From: Diplodia intermedia
Taxonomy: Eukaryota; Ascomycota; Dothideomycetes; Botryosphaeriales; Botryosphaeriaceae
Direction: 5' to 3'
Assembly: GCA_021495925.1 (NCBI GenBank)
Contig: JAKEKT010000170.1
Span: 1-35,170 of the forward strand
Length of the DNA: 35,170 bases
Part shown: positions 1-10,424 of the stretch, one piece after another
Layout: each line of letters begins with the position of its first letter
Numbering within the stretch: position 1 is the first letter of the stretch
Notes under the pieces: generated by a model
Seen by the model: only the letters and a program-made list of their open reading frames with translations
The model's database searches: none
What the model was told of the DNA's origin: nothing
Program-made: the position numbers and the translations under genes

Positions 1-563
1 TGTTGCTGTATGCACTGCGCAAATCAAATCCCACCACGTACTCATTCTGCCTTACTGGCTACCACTGGATGCCGTCAAAGTCAACCTTGCTCTCTACATA
101 GGCAGCCTCCGCCCCCAACCGATTGACAACCCGCTCCGACAGAACCAGCCTGCGCAGCTCAGCCTCCAAGACCAGACCCGTTCCTTCCTCCTCCTCCTCT
201 TCTTCCACGACCTTCACGCCGCGGGCGGACCGACGCGCTGAGAAAACCCTTCCATTCCCCCCCCCGCCAGGTGACTGCCACTCCACCCCACCCAGCAGAA
301 CCCCCCCAATCGTCGTCAGCGATCATTCCGTCGTCGAGGTTGATGGACGACTCCCGCCCACCACCACCGCTCCCTCCCGCCACTGCTGCTGCGGCGTCGA
401 CGGCGGCTCTTCCCCCTCCTCCTCCTCCTCCTTCCTTTTTTTTTTTTCTTCCTCTCCCATTCCGCGGCCCCGCTGCTGCTCGCTCGCTCGCTTGCTCGTG
501 CCCGGAACCGTCCACCACCTCGCACTCGCGCGACGGGGATGATGCAGTCTTTCGTTGCTTGCG
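1..563. other. Left-edge low-complexity stretch without a recognised gene
   Basis: The stretch is rich in CCT/TCC pyrimidine runs, including a T tract near 436-448. On the minus strand the frame ending at 59 gives a coding-like segment (about 59-180) that begins after an acidic Glu run, is helical in appearance and contains ELRRLVLSERVVNRLG. It hits a TAG and then continues open to the window edge in the same frame (PVRQNEYVVGFDLRSAYS). It could be the decayed tail of the neighbouring BTB gene or the edge of another gene. I cannot decide between these. Confidence 0.3.
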
Positions 564-1105
564 CTACATCACATTTTCCTTGTACGGCCAACGATCGCTG
601 TCGCTATCGCTGCTGCTGCTGCTGCTGCCGCCGCCGGTGAGGAGGGCCGTGTCGATGGCTAGACGGCGGAGCGGGGGGAGATGCGGGCGGGTTTTGGCGT
701 AGAGCGTGGAGGGGGTGGGGTGGGGGAGGGGGTCGTGGGTGCAGGGCGCATGGGCGGTGGTGGTGATGGGTTATGGCGTTTTGGAGGGAGGGCATTTGGA
801 GTTGCGTTGCCGAGGAGCCAGAGAGCGAAGAGGGTGGTGTCATATTCATAGCTGCGCTACTCTTCTTTGTAGAAACCGAGATTCCAAGTGTGGAGCCACT
901 TTACTATATGATGGAAGAGTTCCGGGTCTTCTTTGTGCACTGGCGTCCTCCTGTGCCTGGAGTCGATGAAGTGACCGTTCGTGGTGTCTCTGACGAAATC
1001 ACTGTGCTTGACGAGAAGAGCCTCATCGAGGGCGGTTTCCGTAGTGGGTGATCCAACCTCCACGGTTACAAAAGGGCCGGAAACTCTTTCGATGGACGTA
1101 TCAGC
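564..1105 (-). pseudogene. Decayed BTB/POZ-domain gene
   Basis: Three minus-strand frames together spell the order of blocks seen in fungal BTB/POZ proteins. The first frame gives GPFVTVEVG, then ALLVKHSDFVRDTTNGHF, then EDPELFHHIVKWLHT, the usual BTB core, and meets a TAG near 855. Read through, it continues as YDTTLFALWLLGN. A second frame then supplies QLQMPSLQNAI, the helix after the BTB core. A third frame supplies LPPLRRLAIDTALL and ends at a TAG at 564-566. No ATG precedes the first block before an upstream TAA at 1106-1108. One internal stop and at least two frame changes make this a pseudogene unless the assembly is wrong. An intact family member would probably be a CUL3 adaptor or scaffold of about 200-300 residues. 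The family is recognised by motif only. Confidence 0.62.
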
Positions 1106-1108
1106 TTA

Positions 1109-2871
1109 TCACGTCCGAATTTCATTGCCTATGAACGTGTTCTCGCCTCGAGTCGGAAATATCCATCTTCGAGCAACGATTTCGCGGAAGATTCTGGTGT
1201 TTAATACTGCAATAGCAGCTTTCAGGAATGTTGTTGGTGAAGAATGGCTCCTGGAGTTAAGTGCCTATGGAATTATTTGTCTGTATTGAAATTGAGATTA
1301 TTAAGGGGGAACAGGGAATGGTTCATGGGCCCGGCGCCCGAGGTTGTTGGTGTAGAGGCTCAAAGCGCTTGAACTGGATATAGTAGGAAAACTTACACCT
1401 GGGAGCATGAATAGTATGCCGTGATCCTAGTCATAAGACTTCGATGACACGTGGATGATTAATCGCACTTCTTCCGGCTGGCGAGGCTCATTTTTGGAAA
1501 TCGCAAGCCACACTCCGCAGTGTACCTAATAGGCTTAGTCATGATCGAGGTCCATTGTGAGCTACAACATGACTTGCGAAAGTAGAAAAGGAGAGTAGGC
1601 TGTAAGATCTCCCCTATCTTCATCAGCATTCATCTATGATAGATTAGTGGAGAGTAAGCGTGCATAGACAGGCGTGCTCAAAGGTATCGGAAAGCGTGAA
1701 GGGCTGGCAGTGGTAGATAGTGATGAAAGGGATGTTCGAGAGTTACATGTACCCATCACGTACTATAACCTTTTGAACATCAGCTTGGCTAGCATCCACA
1801 GGTTCCCAAGTCTCAAGTATTGACTCGACTGAAAGTGGTGCCCCTTGCGCCTGAAGTTCTACTAAGCGATGAGTTGCTCCTCAAGGTTTAGATCACTTTA
1901 AGGTTGGAGATCTTAGGTTTCGACGGCGGCACTTCAGAGAGCATGTGATTCCCAGCCACCGCCAGGCTGCCTCAGCGCAGACCTCAGTCTACGTCAAAGT
2001 AGCTACGCCACGAGTAACAAGCGACGCGGCGACTGCAGCACACTCTTCCGTGCAGTTGATGCTGCAAACACGTTGAGCCAGCCACCGAAAAGGAAAGCTC
2101 TGGAGCCTCCTCTCGAGACGCAACTGGGCATTGGCGAAATAGGGGGGGCTGGGAGCGGGTTCGCACATGCGAGCAAGTGAAGGAAGACGTGTTCAGGGCG
2201 TCCACTGAGACGAAGGCTTCGGCATTGGGCTGCTCTGTCGGGCTGGCAAATGGGGAAGTCTGCCAGGCGGGATGAGGACGTGAGTGGCCGGGCACGATGC
2301 TGACGGAGCGTGCGTGCATGCAGTTGCAGCGGATGGCGCACTGCGGGAGGCGACGTCGAGCCGTTTCCGGCCTCAGGCACAGATGCGGGCGAGGACTAGC
2401 CGGAAAGAGCGAAGATCTGGCAGGCGCGACGCTGCAACACGGCGACGCGAACGCGCGACACGGCACCGGTGATTCGACAGAGTCTGTTTTAGCTCGCCAA
2501 ACGCTCAAGGCCCGTTTCAGCTCGTTCCACGGACGGCCGCCAGCCGCCGCATCTGCACGCCGGGCGCGGGCCAGGCCAGTCAGGCTCGAGCGGCCGCGTG
2601 CACTGCGTGTTGTCAGGGTTGAGACGGGGCTGGGGGCTAATGCACGCGGAGCCGTGCTCCCCGGACGAGCGATAGGCTGGCGGCGCGCGATACGCCGGCT
2701 GGACTTGCGACTTGCCCCCGCTACCCAGGCCCGCTCAGGGCACCAGTCAACAAACATGTGCCAAATAAACCCGCCGAGTCCCCCTCCCGCCCAAGGCCTG
2801 CTCCCCATTCGGCCCCCGAGGTCGTCGTTCCCATTGCCGCTGCGACCGCTGGAGCGACCGCTTGAGTGAGC
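1109..2871. other. Intergenic region upstream of the proline-rich gene
   Basis: About 1.8 kb without a gene I can support. The left half has mixed composition. From about 2000 it becomes GC-rich and carries long open frames on both strands (for example 1984-3009 minus and 2297-2869 plus). Their Arg/Ala/Pro/Ser-rich translations lack domain character, and they overlap the start of the real gene. I read the right part as promoter and 5' leader of the gene at 2872. No clear TATA box was seen. Confidence 0.4.
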
Positions 2872-4749
2872 ATGGCGCACCGCGAGCAGCGCGACACCCC
2901 GGTCGGCGACTCTGTTCTGGCCATCGTTGGCGCCTTCACCAACGGCCTCGACGTCTGCAAGCGCCTGCGCGAGAGACGTCGCCGCCGGAAGTCGACCAAG
3001 AAGCCACACCGCGCGACGCCTGCCCAGCTCGAGCCCTCCGGCGACGAGCTGCAGCTCAGCAACTCACTCAGGCAGAATCCCGTCGACATCCAGCGCCACT
3101 ACGAGACCAACTATGCTGCCGTTGGCGAGAAATTCGCACAGGGCGATGGTACGATGCTTGTCCAACCCTAGCCTCAACGCTGTACTGACCACGCCACAGC
3201 AATTGCCCACGCATCACTCACCGAAGTCCTGCTCAAGCTCAACAGCGGCCTCGTGGCCATCATTGGAGCCTTCTTGACTCCTGGGAAGAGCGACCATCAT
3301 CCCGACTACAAGTCGCTTACCAGCTTGTCCGACACGTCGAGGGCTGAGGCCGTTGACGCCTTGGGTCAGCTTTACCAGCGTCTCTCGCAGTCACAGCTTG
3401 TCCTGGATCGCGTTCGACACAAATGCCCGAGTTGCGGCAGCCATCACCATCCTGACTGTGCATCATCGACGAATCTAAGACAGCGTGGTGGTTGCGGTAA
3501 CGCCAAGCGGATACCCGGCGCCAAGCCCAAGCATAGGCGGTCTCAGACGGAGCTTGTCATGGTAGTTCGAAGACCTCGCAATGCCGCCAAGCACCCTCCT
3601 TCGAAGAACAGCTCCTCTACAGCCCTGTCCTCAAAATCACAGCGACAAAACAACAACGCCTCCTCTGGCTCATCTGCTTCGACCCCCGTCAACTCGTCCT
3701 TCCCCACGGACCTTCCCCCAAGGCCTCAGCTTCCTCGTTCGCAATCAACCTCTACCTGCAGGTCAGACCCTCCGCCGAGCTACAGCAAAGCCACTGCCAC
3801 CTCTCAGCCCCCTGCGCGCGAGAAGTCCCTCACCAGGAAGCCCGTCAAGCTTCCCACCAAGCCTCCCGCGGCCGCTCCAACGACGGCGAAAGCCCAGTCG
3901 CCTGCCATCACGGGCGCCCCTCCCCTCCAACGCCCAGAGACTTGGCCCCACGGACCTCGACCGTTGCGTGATACTACCAATCTCCCCGTCATCCCGCCTC
4001 AGCAGCAACATCACCAGCCCGCTCCTCTCGCCATCCCTCAACGTCACGCTCACCAGCCAGCTCCCTTGGCCATCCCTCAACGCCATGCCCACCTACCACC
4101 AGCTCCGCTCGCTATCCCGCAACGTCAGGCTCACCAGCAGCCCGCCGCCTCCGTCGCCCCTCTGTTCTCCCAACCAGCCCGCCCGCCCAAATTCCCCATC
4201 TCGACCGCCGCCCTCGCCGAGCTCCCCGGAAGCAGCAACACCCCGCCCCCACCTCCCCCACCAAACCCCAACGTCCTCCACCGCCGCCAACCCCCCGCCC
4301 CACCGCCAAAGAAACAGCACCTCCAAGCGCTGCCACCGCGCCCACGCCCGCCCAACCCCGCCCAGCAACAGCAGCAACAGCAACAGCCCCAGCCCCGCAC
4401 CAGCACCAGCTCCAACCGCAGCAGCTCCCCCTCCGCCGTCAACCTCCACCTCCTCCACCCCTCGGCCCAGCTCTCGCGCCACGGCATGCTCAACGCGCCG
4501 CCGCCGCCGCCCATCACCGCGTCGCCGTCGACGTACAGCTTCTCGTCCGACAGCACCAAGCTCGGCGAGATACCCATGCGCAAGTGGACGGTGCCGTGGG
4601 ACTACGCGGCCATGGAGCGGGCGAACGTCGAGGCGGCGGCGATGGGCAGGGGCGGGTTGCCCGCGGTCGGCGGGATGCCGGTCGTGGATGGGGGCGGTTC
4701 GACGAGGAGGAGGGGTGGGTTGTTGAGGTTTTTGAGGAGGGGGGAGTGA
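2872..4749 (+). CDS. Proline-rich hypothetical protein with conserved N-terminal helical region
   Basis: Two exons, 2872-3148 and 3200-4749, joined across a 51-nt intron (GTACG..ACAG, branch-like CTGAC), give 608 residues. The start is the ATG at 2872; the in-frame GTG at 2866 is not needed. Residues about 1-170 look globular and helical, with two similar hydrophobic segments (VLAIVGAFTNGLDV and GLVAIIGAFL) and basic patches. A CPSC pair follows near residue 180. The middle 300 residues are disordered Pro/Ser/Gln-rich sequence with SH3-ligand-like PPPPPP runs, three copies of a 13-14-residue repeat and a polyglutamine run. The C-terminus ends with IPMRKWTVPWDYA and a basic tail, and looks constrained again. 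I do not recognise a named family. The layout suggests a scaffold or adaptor binding SH3 or WW partners, which is inference. The gene stands alone, with long spacers on both sides. Confidence 0.75.
4012..4131 (+). repeat. Three tandem in-frame repeats of 39-42 bp in the proline-rich gene
   Basis: Units 4012-4050, 4051-4089 and 4090-4131 encode HQPAPLAIPQRHA, HQPAPLAIPQRHA and HLPPAPLAIPQRQA. The nucleotide copies differ mainly at third positions, so the peptide is better conserved than the DNA. That suggests an old duplication kept under protein-level constraint. Confidence 0.85.
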
Positions 4750-4781
4750 TTTTTTCTTTTTCTTTCTTTCTTTCTTTCTTT
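4750..4781. repeat. TTTC microsatellite
   Basis: A run of T-rich and TTTC units directly after the stop codon at 4747-4749. A second block of the same unit lies at 4932-4954. Both probably fall in the 3' UTR of the proline-rich gene. Confidence 0.8.
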
Positions 4782-5964
4782 GGTGATGGGGGAGAGGAGA
4801 GAGAGGGGTTTGGTGGTGTTGGTGTTGGTGTCGGTGGTGGGGATAGGAGGGGCGGGGCGGTTGGTGAGGAGAGGGGGGCGATTCGCGCGCTCTCTTTACT
4901 GGGGATCGTTTATCTCTTCTTCTTTCTTGCGTCTTTCTTTCTTTCTTTCTTTCTTGACTGATGTGCGGGATTCTGGAATCCTGTGTGTCGTCCATCCACT
5001 CGTTCATTCATGCTTCGGTTTTGATGTCTTTTTTTCGGGGTCAGAGCGGTGGGGAGAGCATGCGGTTTCATCTTTTTTTTTTTTTTGGCTTCGGGATTTT
5101 AACGCGAGGTGGTTCACGACAACATGCACACGAGGCACACGACCCTTTACGAATGACGAGAACAAGAGACCACGACCGTCACGACGTTTGTTCTTGTAAG
5201 ATGAGGTATATACAAAACAAGAAAAAGAGAAGAGAAATGGCAGAGTCTGTTTTCTAATGGGTTTTTTCTTCTTCTTCGTTTTAGGGTTTTTTTTTGTAGC
5301 TACATACATACATACCATCAAACGGTGCAGCTGGTGCTGTGCCTTTTCTTGTGGCTGTTCTGTGCTTTGTCATTTTCTTTGAACACTTCATGCCGTTATT
5401 TTACTGCTACTGTATAGTGAGATCGGGCGAGGAACTTGGTAAGAACTCTGGCGAGCAAGGCTCATACTTAGAATGACGTGCATTCAGTCAGTCACAGGTG
5501 ATACTCGGACTGGATGCAGCTCGAGTCTCTTTGGTAGGACGAGCGATCTTTTCTGAAGTGCCTAGTTCAGAGAATTCTTTCGTTCCTCGTCTTCTTTCTG
5601 GCCGCATGTCTTCTTTTACTCCAGTATCTGGACGAATCAAATTGACGGTTATGAATTATTGCTGAGTACGAGTGGTCCACCAGCTGATAAGCCAGTGCGC
5701 AAGGCTGAGAAATGTGTCATTTTGCCAGGCACGCTGACGGGGCGTGCGTGCTTGCAGCTCGTACAACGTCGTTGTCGCCTGAAGGCCTTTAAGGTGAAGA
5801 TTGTCCGACGGTGGTGGCGCGCGTGTGTAGCTTTATGATTAAGCTACAGGACAAACAAACGTATAATGCTTCCCTATTTCTAACCCCAAGACGAAATGTA
5901 GTTTGTTCGACTGGAGAGCTAAAATACTGGAAGGCTAGCAGGCTGAGCCTGGTCCCGCAGCTAC

Positions 5965-6110
5965 ATAGTTAGACGAACGAATAGAAATTTAAGAAAATAA
6001 CGTAATAAAGTTCTAAGTTATATAAAGTCCTATCGCTAGCTAGCTTTTCGTGTATCAAAAGACTATCTCTATCAAGTTCTAAGAGAAGTGTAGGAAGTCG
6101 TAAGGGCACG
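5965..6110. other. AT-rich patch, possible transposon relic
   Basis: This patch is clearly richer in A+T and in TA steps than its GC-rich surroundings. It contains the self-complementary GCTAGCTAGC near 6035 and two copies of AAGTTCTAAG (near 6008 and 6074). There is no coding frame with recognisable motifs. In filamentous ascomycetes such islands are often remnants of repeats mutated by RIP, but no terminal repeats or transposase motifs are visible, so this is only a suggestion. Confidence 0.3.
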
Positions 6111-6420
6111 TGTGAATCTTGTCGATCACTGTCACTGATTGGTGCCAGCCTGCTTTGAAGTAAGAGTAAGCTCGCCAATCAAATCGCACGGTTCTGCGGC
6201 GGTGAACACTGCGGAGCGCTCTCTGCACCGCGCGGTCCTCTCGTTCCCTCCCCCCTCTGCCACGCATGTTCTTTGTAAATCAATAGAAAGCAAGACATCA
6301 ATTCTCTTCGAACTGAAGGCTAAGCGGGTAGGCAGACTATATTCCCAAGAAGACTCAGGCTAATTTCCTTCCGATCTTCTTAGTTATCAAGCTACACAAC
6401 GCCCGGTCACGACATCCGCC

Positions 6421-6714
6421 ATGCCCTCCACGGCCTCCACCTCGAGCCACCCACGCGCCCAGTCAACATATAGCAGTAGCTCAGGATGGTCCATAGAGGC
6501 TAAACTGGCGCTGCTAAGTCTTCTCGCCATGTTCATAATTCCCGCACTCGCTTATCTCGTTCGGCGCAACCTCCCGCGCCTCCTCGACTTCTGGGAGAGT
6601 ATATTTCCTGGCCGGATTCATATTGGTACGCGTTACTTGGGGCTGCGCACAGGCGCGATAGGGTCTGACATATCATTAGATTCTGGAGACGTCGAGCTCT
6701 ACATTCCAGTGTAG
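6421..6714 (+). CDS. Small putative single-pass membrane protein
   Basis: An uninterrupted 97-residue frame starts at an ATG in a reasonable context (CCGCCATGCC). It has a Ser/Thr-rich N-terminal tail of about 23 residues, then one hydrophobic segment at about residues 29-47 (LALLSLLAMFIIPALAYLV). A positive patch (RRNLPR) follows, then a short polar tail ending in ELYIPV. The positive-inside pattern would put the C-terminal side in the cytosol. No family is recognised and no TATA box was seen. The codons look ordinary for the window, and composition argues mildly for a real gene. It may be longer if spliced. No functional claim is made. Confidence 0.35.
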   Translation: MPSTASTSSHPRAQSTYSSSSGWSIEAKLALLSLLAMFIIPALAYLVRRNLPRLLDFWESIFPGRIHIGTRYLGLRTGAIGSDISLDSGDVELYIPV

Positions 6715-7167
6715 TTGAGGTCATAGCCTGCGTTCTGCGCTGTTGGCAATTAAGAGGGTTCGTTCGCCCTCAGACATGTCGAATGTCCGGGCTAATCCTA
6801 ATCAGGTAATCCGCGATCGGGAGGAAGCCTTGGAGTTATAGAGCAATGGAGTCATGAGTTATGGAAACTTTCATATGGCAGTTAATCTTTGGTATTCTTT
6901 CGATAAAGCTGGTTAAGCAGCTTCTGCCCATCTCCCGGAATCCTTTGGATCCCCTCCGCGTAAATGTTAAAGAAAAACGCCGAACCCAAGCCTTTTGTCC
7001 GTCGTAAATACTCCATGAAACGGCCGTTGAAGCCTTCAATACAACTTTTTCCGTCTGTTGAACCCGTCGTAGTTGGCTTTTTTGCCCAAACGCTCTCTAT
7101 GCGAATCAAAAACATTGCAAGAAAGTAACACATCCATGTCATCCTCTTATGCCGCCCGCGAGTACAT
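6715..7167. other. Spacer between the small membrane ORF and the SHMT 3' end
   Basis: Contains the 3' region of the convergent serine hydroxymethyltransferase gene. The minus-strand frame 6836-7376 overlaps the SHMT 3' end out of frame and has no domain character. Nothing else is seen. Confidence 0.45.
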
Positions 7168-8744
7168 TTACACGGGCAGGGGGAAGGTGCCGGCCCAGGC
7201 GGCGATCTCCTTCTTGAGGCTGTTGATCTCCTCGACGGTGCCGGAGGCGACCTTGGCCTTGAAGTCCTTGAGCTTGTTGGCCTCCTTGGGCAGCTCGCCC
7301 TGGACCTTCTTGCAGAGCTTGATGCAGGTGTCGATGTAGTTGGCAATCTTGACGAAGTCCTGCTCGCCGAGACCACGCGAGGTCATGGCGGGGGCACCGA
7401 TGCGGATGCCCATGGGGGTGAGGGCGGACTTGTCGCCGGGGGTGGTGTTCTTGTTGCAGGCAATGTTGACCTGCTCGAGGACGGCCTCGACGCGGGCGCC
7501 GTCGAGGGCGACGGGCTTCAGGTCGAGCAGGACCATGTGGTTGTCGGTGCCGCCGGTGACGAGGGTGTAGCCGAGCTCCTTGAAGGCAACCTCGAGCGCC
7601 TTGGCGTTCTTGATGACCTGCTGCTGGTACTGCTTGAAGTCGTCGGTCTGGGCCTGCTTGAGAGCGACGGCCAGGGCGGTGATGGTGTGGTTGTGGGGAC
7701 CACCCTGGTGACCGGGGAAGACGGAGAAGTTGATGGGACCCTCAAGGTCGTAGAGAGTCTCCTTGCCAGTCTTGGCGTCGGTCTTGCGGACGCCCTTGCG
7801 GAAGAAGATCATGGCACCGCGAGGACCACGGAGCGACTTGTGGGTGGTGGTGGTGACGATGTCGGCGTAGGCGAAGGGAGAGGCGTTGACACCAGCGGCG
7901 ATGAGACCGGAGATGTGGGCCATATCCATCATCAGGTAGCAGCCAACCTTGTCGGCGATCTCGCGCATGCGCTTGTAGTCGATCTCACGGCAGTAGGCAG
8001 AGGTACCGGCGACGAGGACCTTGGGGCGGTACATGAGAGCGTTCTGCTCAAGCTGGTCGTAGTCGATCAGGCCAGTGTCAATGTTGACGCGGTAAGGGAA
8101 GGTCTCGAAGTAGGTGGAGACGGCAGAGATCCTGGTGGTCAAATCAGCATGGTTGTCCCTTGCTCGTAACCGGCGAGTTGACTTACTTCCTCTGGGGAGT
8201 CTGGTAACCATGGGACAAGTGACCACCGTGGGGAAGGTCAAGGCCCATCAGCCTGTCGTGAGGCCTCATGATGGCCTGGTAGACCTGCAGGTTGGCAGGG
8301 CTGCCGGACAAGCACTGGACGTTGACGCCCCATTTCTCCGAGTCAAGACCAAAGGTCTGGAGAGCGCGCCTCTGGCAAGTGAGCTCGATCTCGTCGATGT
8401 GCTCGTTGCCACCGTAGTAGCGGGCACCAGGGTAGCCCTCAGAGTACTTGTTGGACATGGGCGAGCCAAGGGCGTCGAAGACGGCGCGGGAGGTAACATT
8501 CTCGGAGGCGATGAGGAGGATGGACTCGCGCTGGCGCTGAATCTCCTTTTTCTGCGGGCTGTTAGAGAATTGCGCCGAGGCATTGAGTGAGGAAGGCATA
8601 CCATGATCTCAGCGATCTCAGGGTCAGTCTCGATCAGAGACTTCTCCATGAGCTGTACATTGTGAGTCAGCGAATGCGTGGCGGCGACATCGGCGAGTTC
8701 ACACTCACGTCCTGGTGGGACTTGGGAAGGGCGTAGGAAGACAT
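7168..8744 (-). CDS. SHM2: Serine hydroxymethyltransferase, cytosolic type
   Basis: This PLP enzyme interconverts serine plus tetrahydrofolate with glycine plus 5,10-methylene-tetrahydrofolate, the main entry to one-carbon metabolism. Four exons on the minus strand (8709-8744, 8602-8652, 8187-8551, 7168-8131) with introns of 56, 50 and 55 nt give 471 residues, the usual family length. Visible family signatures are SPANLQVYQAIM, the HLSHGYQT segment, the PLP-binding VTTTTHKSLRGPRG with the Schiff-base lysine at about residue 249, and FPGHQGGPHNH. The start is the ATG at 8744. The N-terminus (MSSYALPKSHQD) has no mitochondrial presequence, so the cytosolic isozyme is the likely match. The reading frame is intact and the codons are strongly GC-biased, as expected for a highly expressed housekeeping gene. 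It shares a divergent spacer with the metacaspase. Confidence 0.97.
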
Positions 8745-10424
8745 GGCGAGCTAGTCCGATTTGGTAGGTCGGAGAATAGAGGGTGTGAAGATTGGGTGTT
8801 GTGGAAAGAAGAGTGACGGAGAGGAATTGGGGGGAAGGGCGTTGGAGAATTTGAAGCTTTGGCGCGGTGTTCAATCTTTCGCGTTGCCCCGCGCAAAAAA
8901 TCGACCAGGGACCAGGGCGGCCGCGCGCCGATCACGGGCCAAAGCGGAGCTTTCGCGGAGCGCCTCGGGGGCAATTGCTGCTTGCAGACATCTTTCAACC
9001 TCTTCAAGCAGTTGTTTCTTCTTCTATTCGCTCCATGTTGCCCGCGGGTCTCGGGTTCCTGGGTCGATCTGGTTGGAGCTGCTCTTCTTCCCCGCAGTGG
9101 GATCGCTAGTTCTCGCGAAGAGAGGCTGGCTCCGCTCCATCCAACAGCGATCCCACCCGTCTCAAGATCGCAGCGAAGAGTTTCCTCTCGCAATCCTGCC
9201 GAATTCGCCGCTGTTCGGCTTCCAGCGGTACTTGGGCGGGATCACGAGGATTCAAGTTCCGGCGCTTAGGAGGTTGAGTAGTTAGTCCGTTCTCCGACAG
9301 CAAATGCACCGAAAGACGCCGACGGTCTGTTCTGCGTATCTGCGGGCAGCACGATGGAAATTCTGCGCGCCAGAAGAAGGGTCCGAATAGGGCCTTCTTG
9401 AACTCGAAACAATGATTCAGTGGTGACTGCCGCGGCGCGGTGCTAGCGGGCGTCAGCCACACTCGTCCAGCTGGCCTCCTCCCAACGAGGCGATGCAAAG
9501 ACGCGCATCAGGGCACCAGGCGACAAAAGCGGTACCCATCACAGCTGGCCCGATCACGCTTCTGCACGCTGCAGAGCTTGTTGTCGGCCGAAGATTGGTC
9601 GCGAACGCCACAGGGCGCTGCCCTGAGTTCAGCTCGCTTTGCACAACGCACGCTTGCCGCACTGGCACCCATCTCCGCACAACCGCATGAGTGAAGGGCT
9701 CGGACTTGCCGCTCGCTTGCGAGAGCGGCGCCTGCGGAGCGGTGAATCTGGGGCACAGCAGTGCATGTGGGTGCCGTCAGGCTGGCCCGTCAGGCTGGAG
9801 GCAGGCTCTTGATCAGTGAGCATGCGCACGTCAGATGCGGGTGATGGGCAGGTCACGACCGCTGGAGCGGCGCTGGCTAGCAGCCGACGGGGGCGCGGGC
9901 TGGGGTGTTCGCGCTGATTGCGGGCGTTGAAGCCAACGGCGGCTGCCTCCGCCGGCTGGGCAGCAGCACAACGCAGCTGGAGGCGGCAGGAGAAATGCGG
10001 GCCCCGTCGCGTCATCCCCTTACCCTGCAGCGTCTCGCACAGTAGCACAGGCCTAGAAAATAAAGGATAATAATAAACAGTGCGCCGCGGCGAGTGCGCG
10101 TGGTGCTTGCATCATTGTACCTACTCCATTGTCTTGTGCTGTGGCCTGAACCTCGCGGAAATCGGCTCAGCCGGCAGATCTGTCCCGGATCCTCGTCGTC
10201 AGCGCCCTCAGCCCTACCTACCATCTCCCGACGCGGCGGGGTGTTCACTACGCCTCCGCCTCCTCTCTCCACGCGTCGCCTTCTCACCCTCTCCGACCTT
10301 CGTCGTCGCTTCGCACCGCCCCGCACCGCCGCGCGACTCGACCCGCCCAGCCCAGCCCCGCGAGCCCAGCACTCCGCGCTTCTTCGCGACAGCTCCACCA
10401 CCGACGCCGGCACCCAGCCCTCAG
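8745..10424. promoter_or_regulatory. Divergent spacer between SHMT and metacaspase
   Basis: About 1.7 kb carrying the promoters and 5' leaders of two divergently transcribed genes. CT-rich leader-like sequence lies immediately before the metacaspase ATG (10200-10420), and short pyrimidine stretches lie upstream of SHMT on the minus strand. Many overlapping open frames on both strands show Arg/Ser/Pro-rich shadow translations without motifs. No canonical TATA box was identified for either gene. Confidence 0.5.

Larger units (their letters stand above)
4750..6420. other. Long intergenic region with pyrimidine repeats and an AT-rich patch
   Basis: Starts with the 3' end of the proline-rich gene: TTTC microsatellites at 4750-4781 and 4932-4954, a T tract near 5070-5087, then mixed sequence. 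The open frames here are shadows of homopolymers. An AT-rich patch at about 5965-6110 is listed separately. No gene is supported. Confidence 0.5.

Noticed and set aside
1984..3009. 341-residue minus-strand frame
   Set aside because: It runs antisense through the start of the proline-rich gene. The translation is Arg/Ser/Ala/Pro-rich with no motif, and a consistent sense gene with an intron explains the same DNA.
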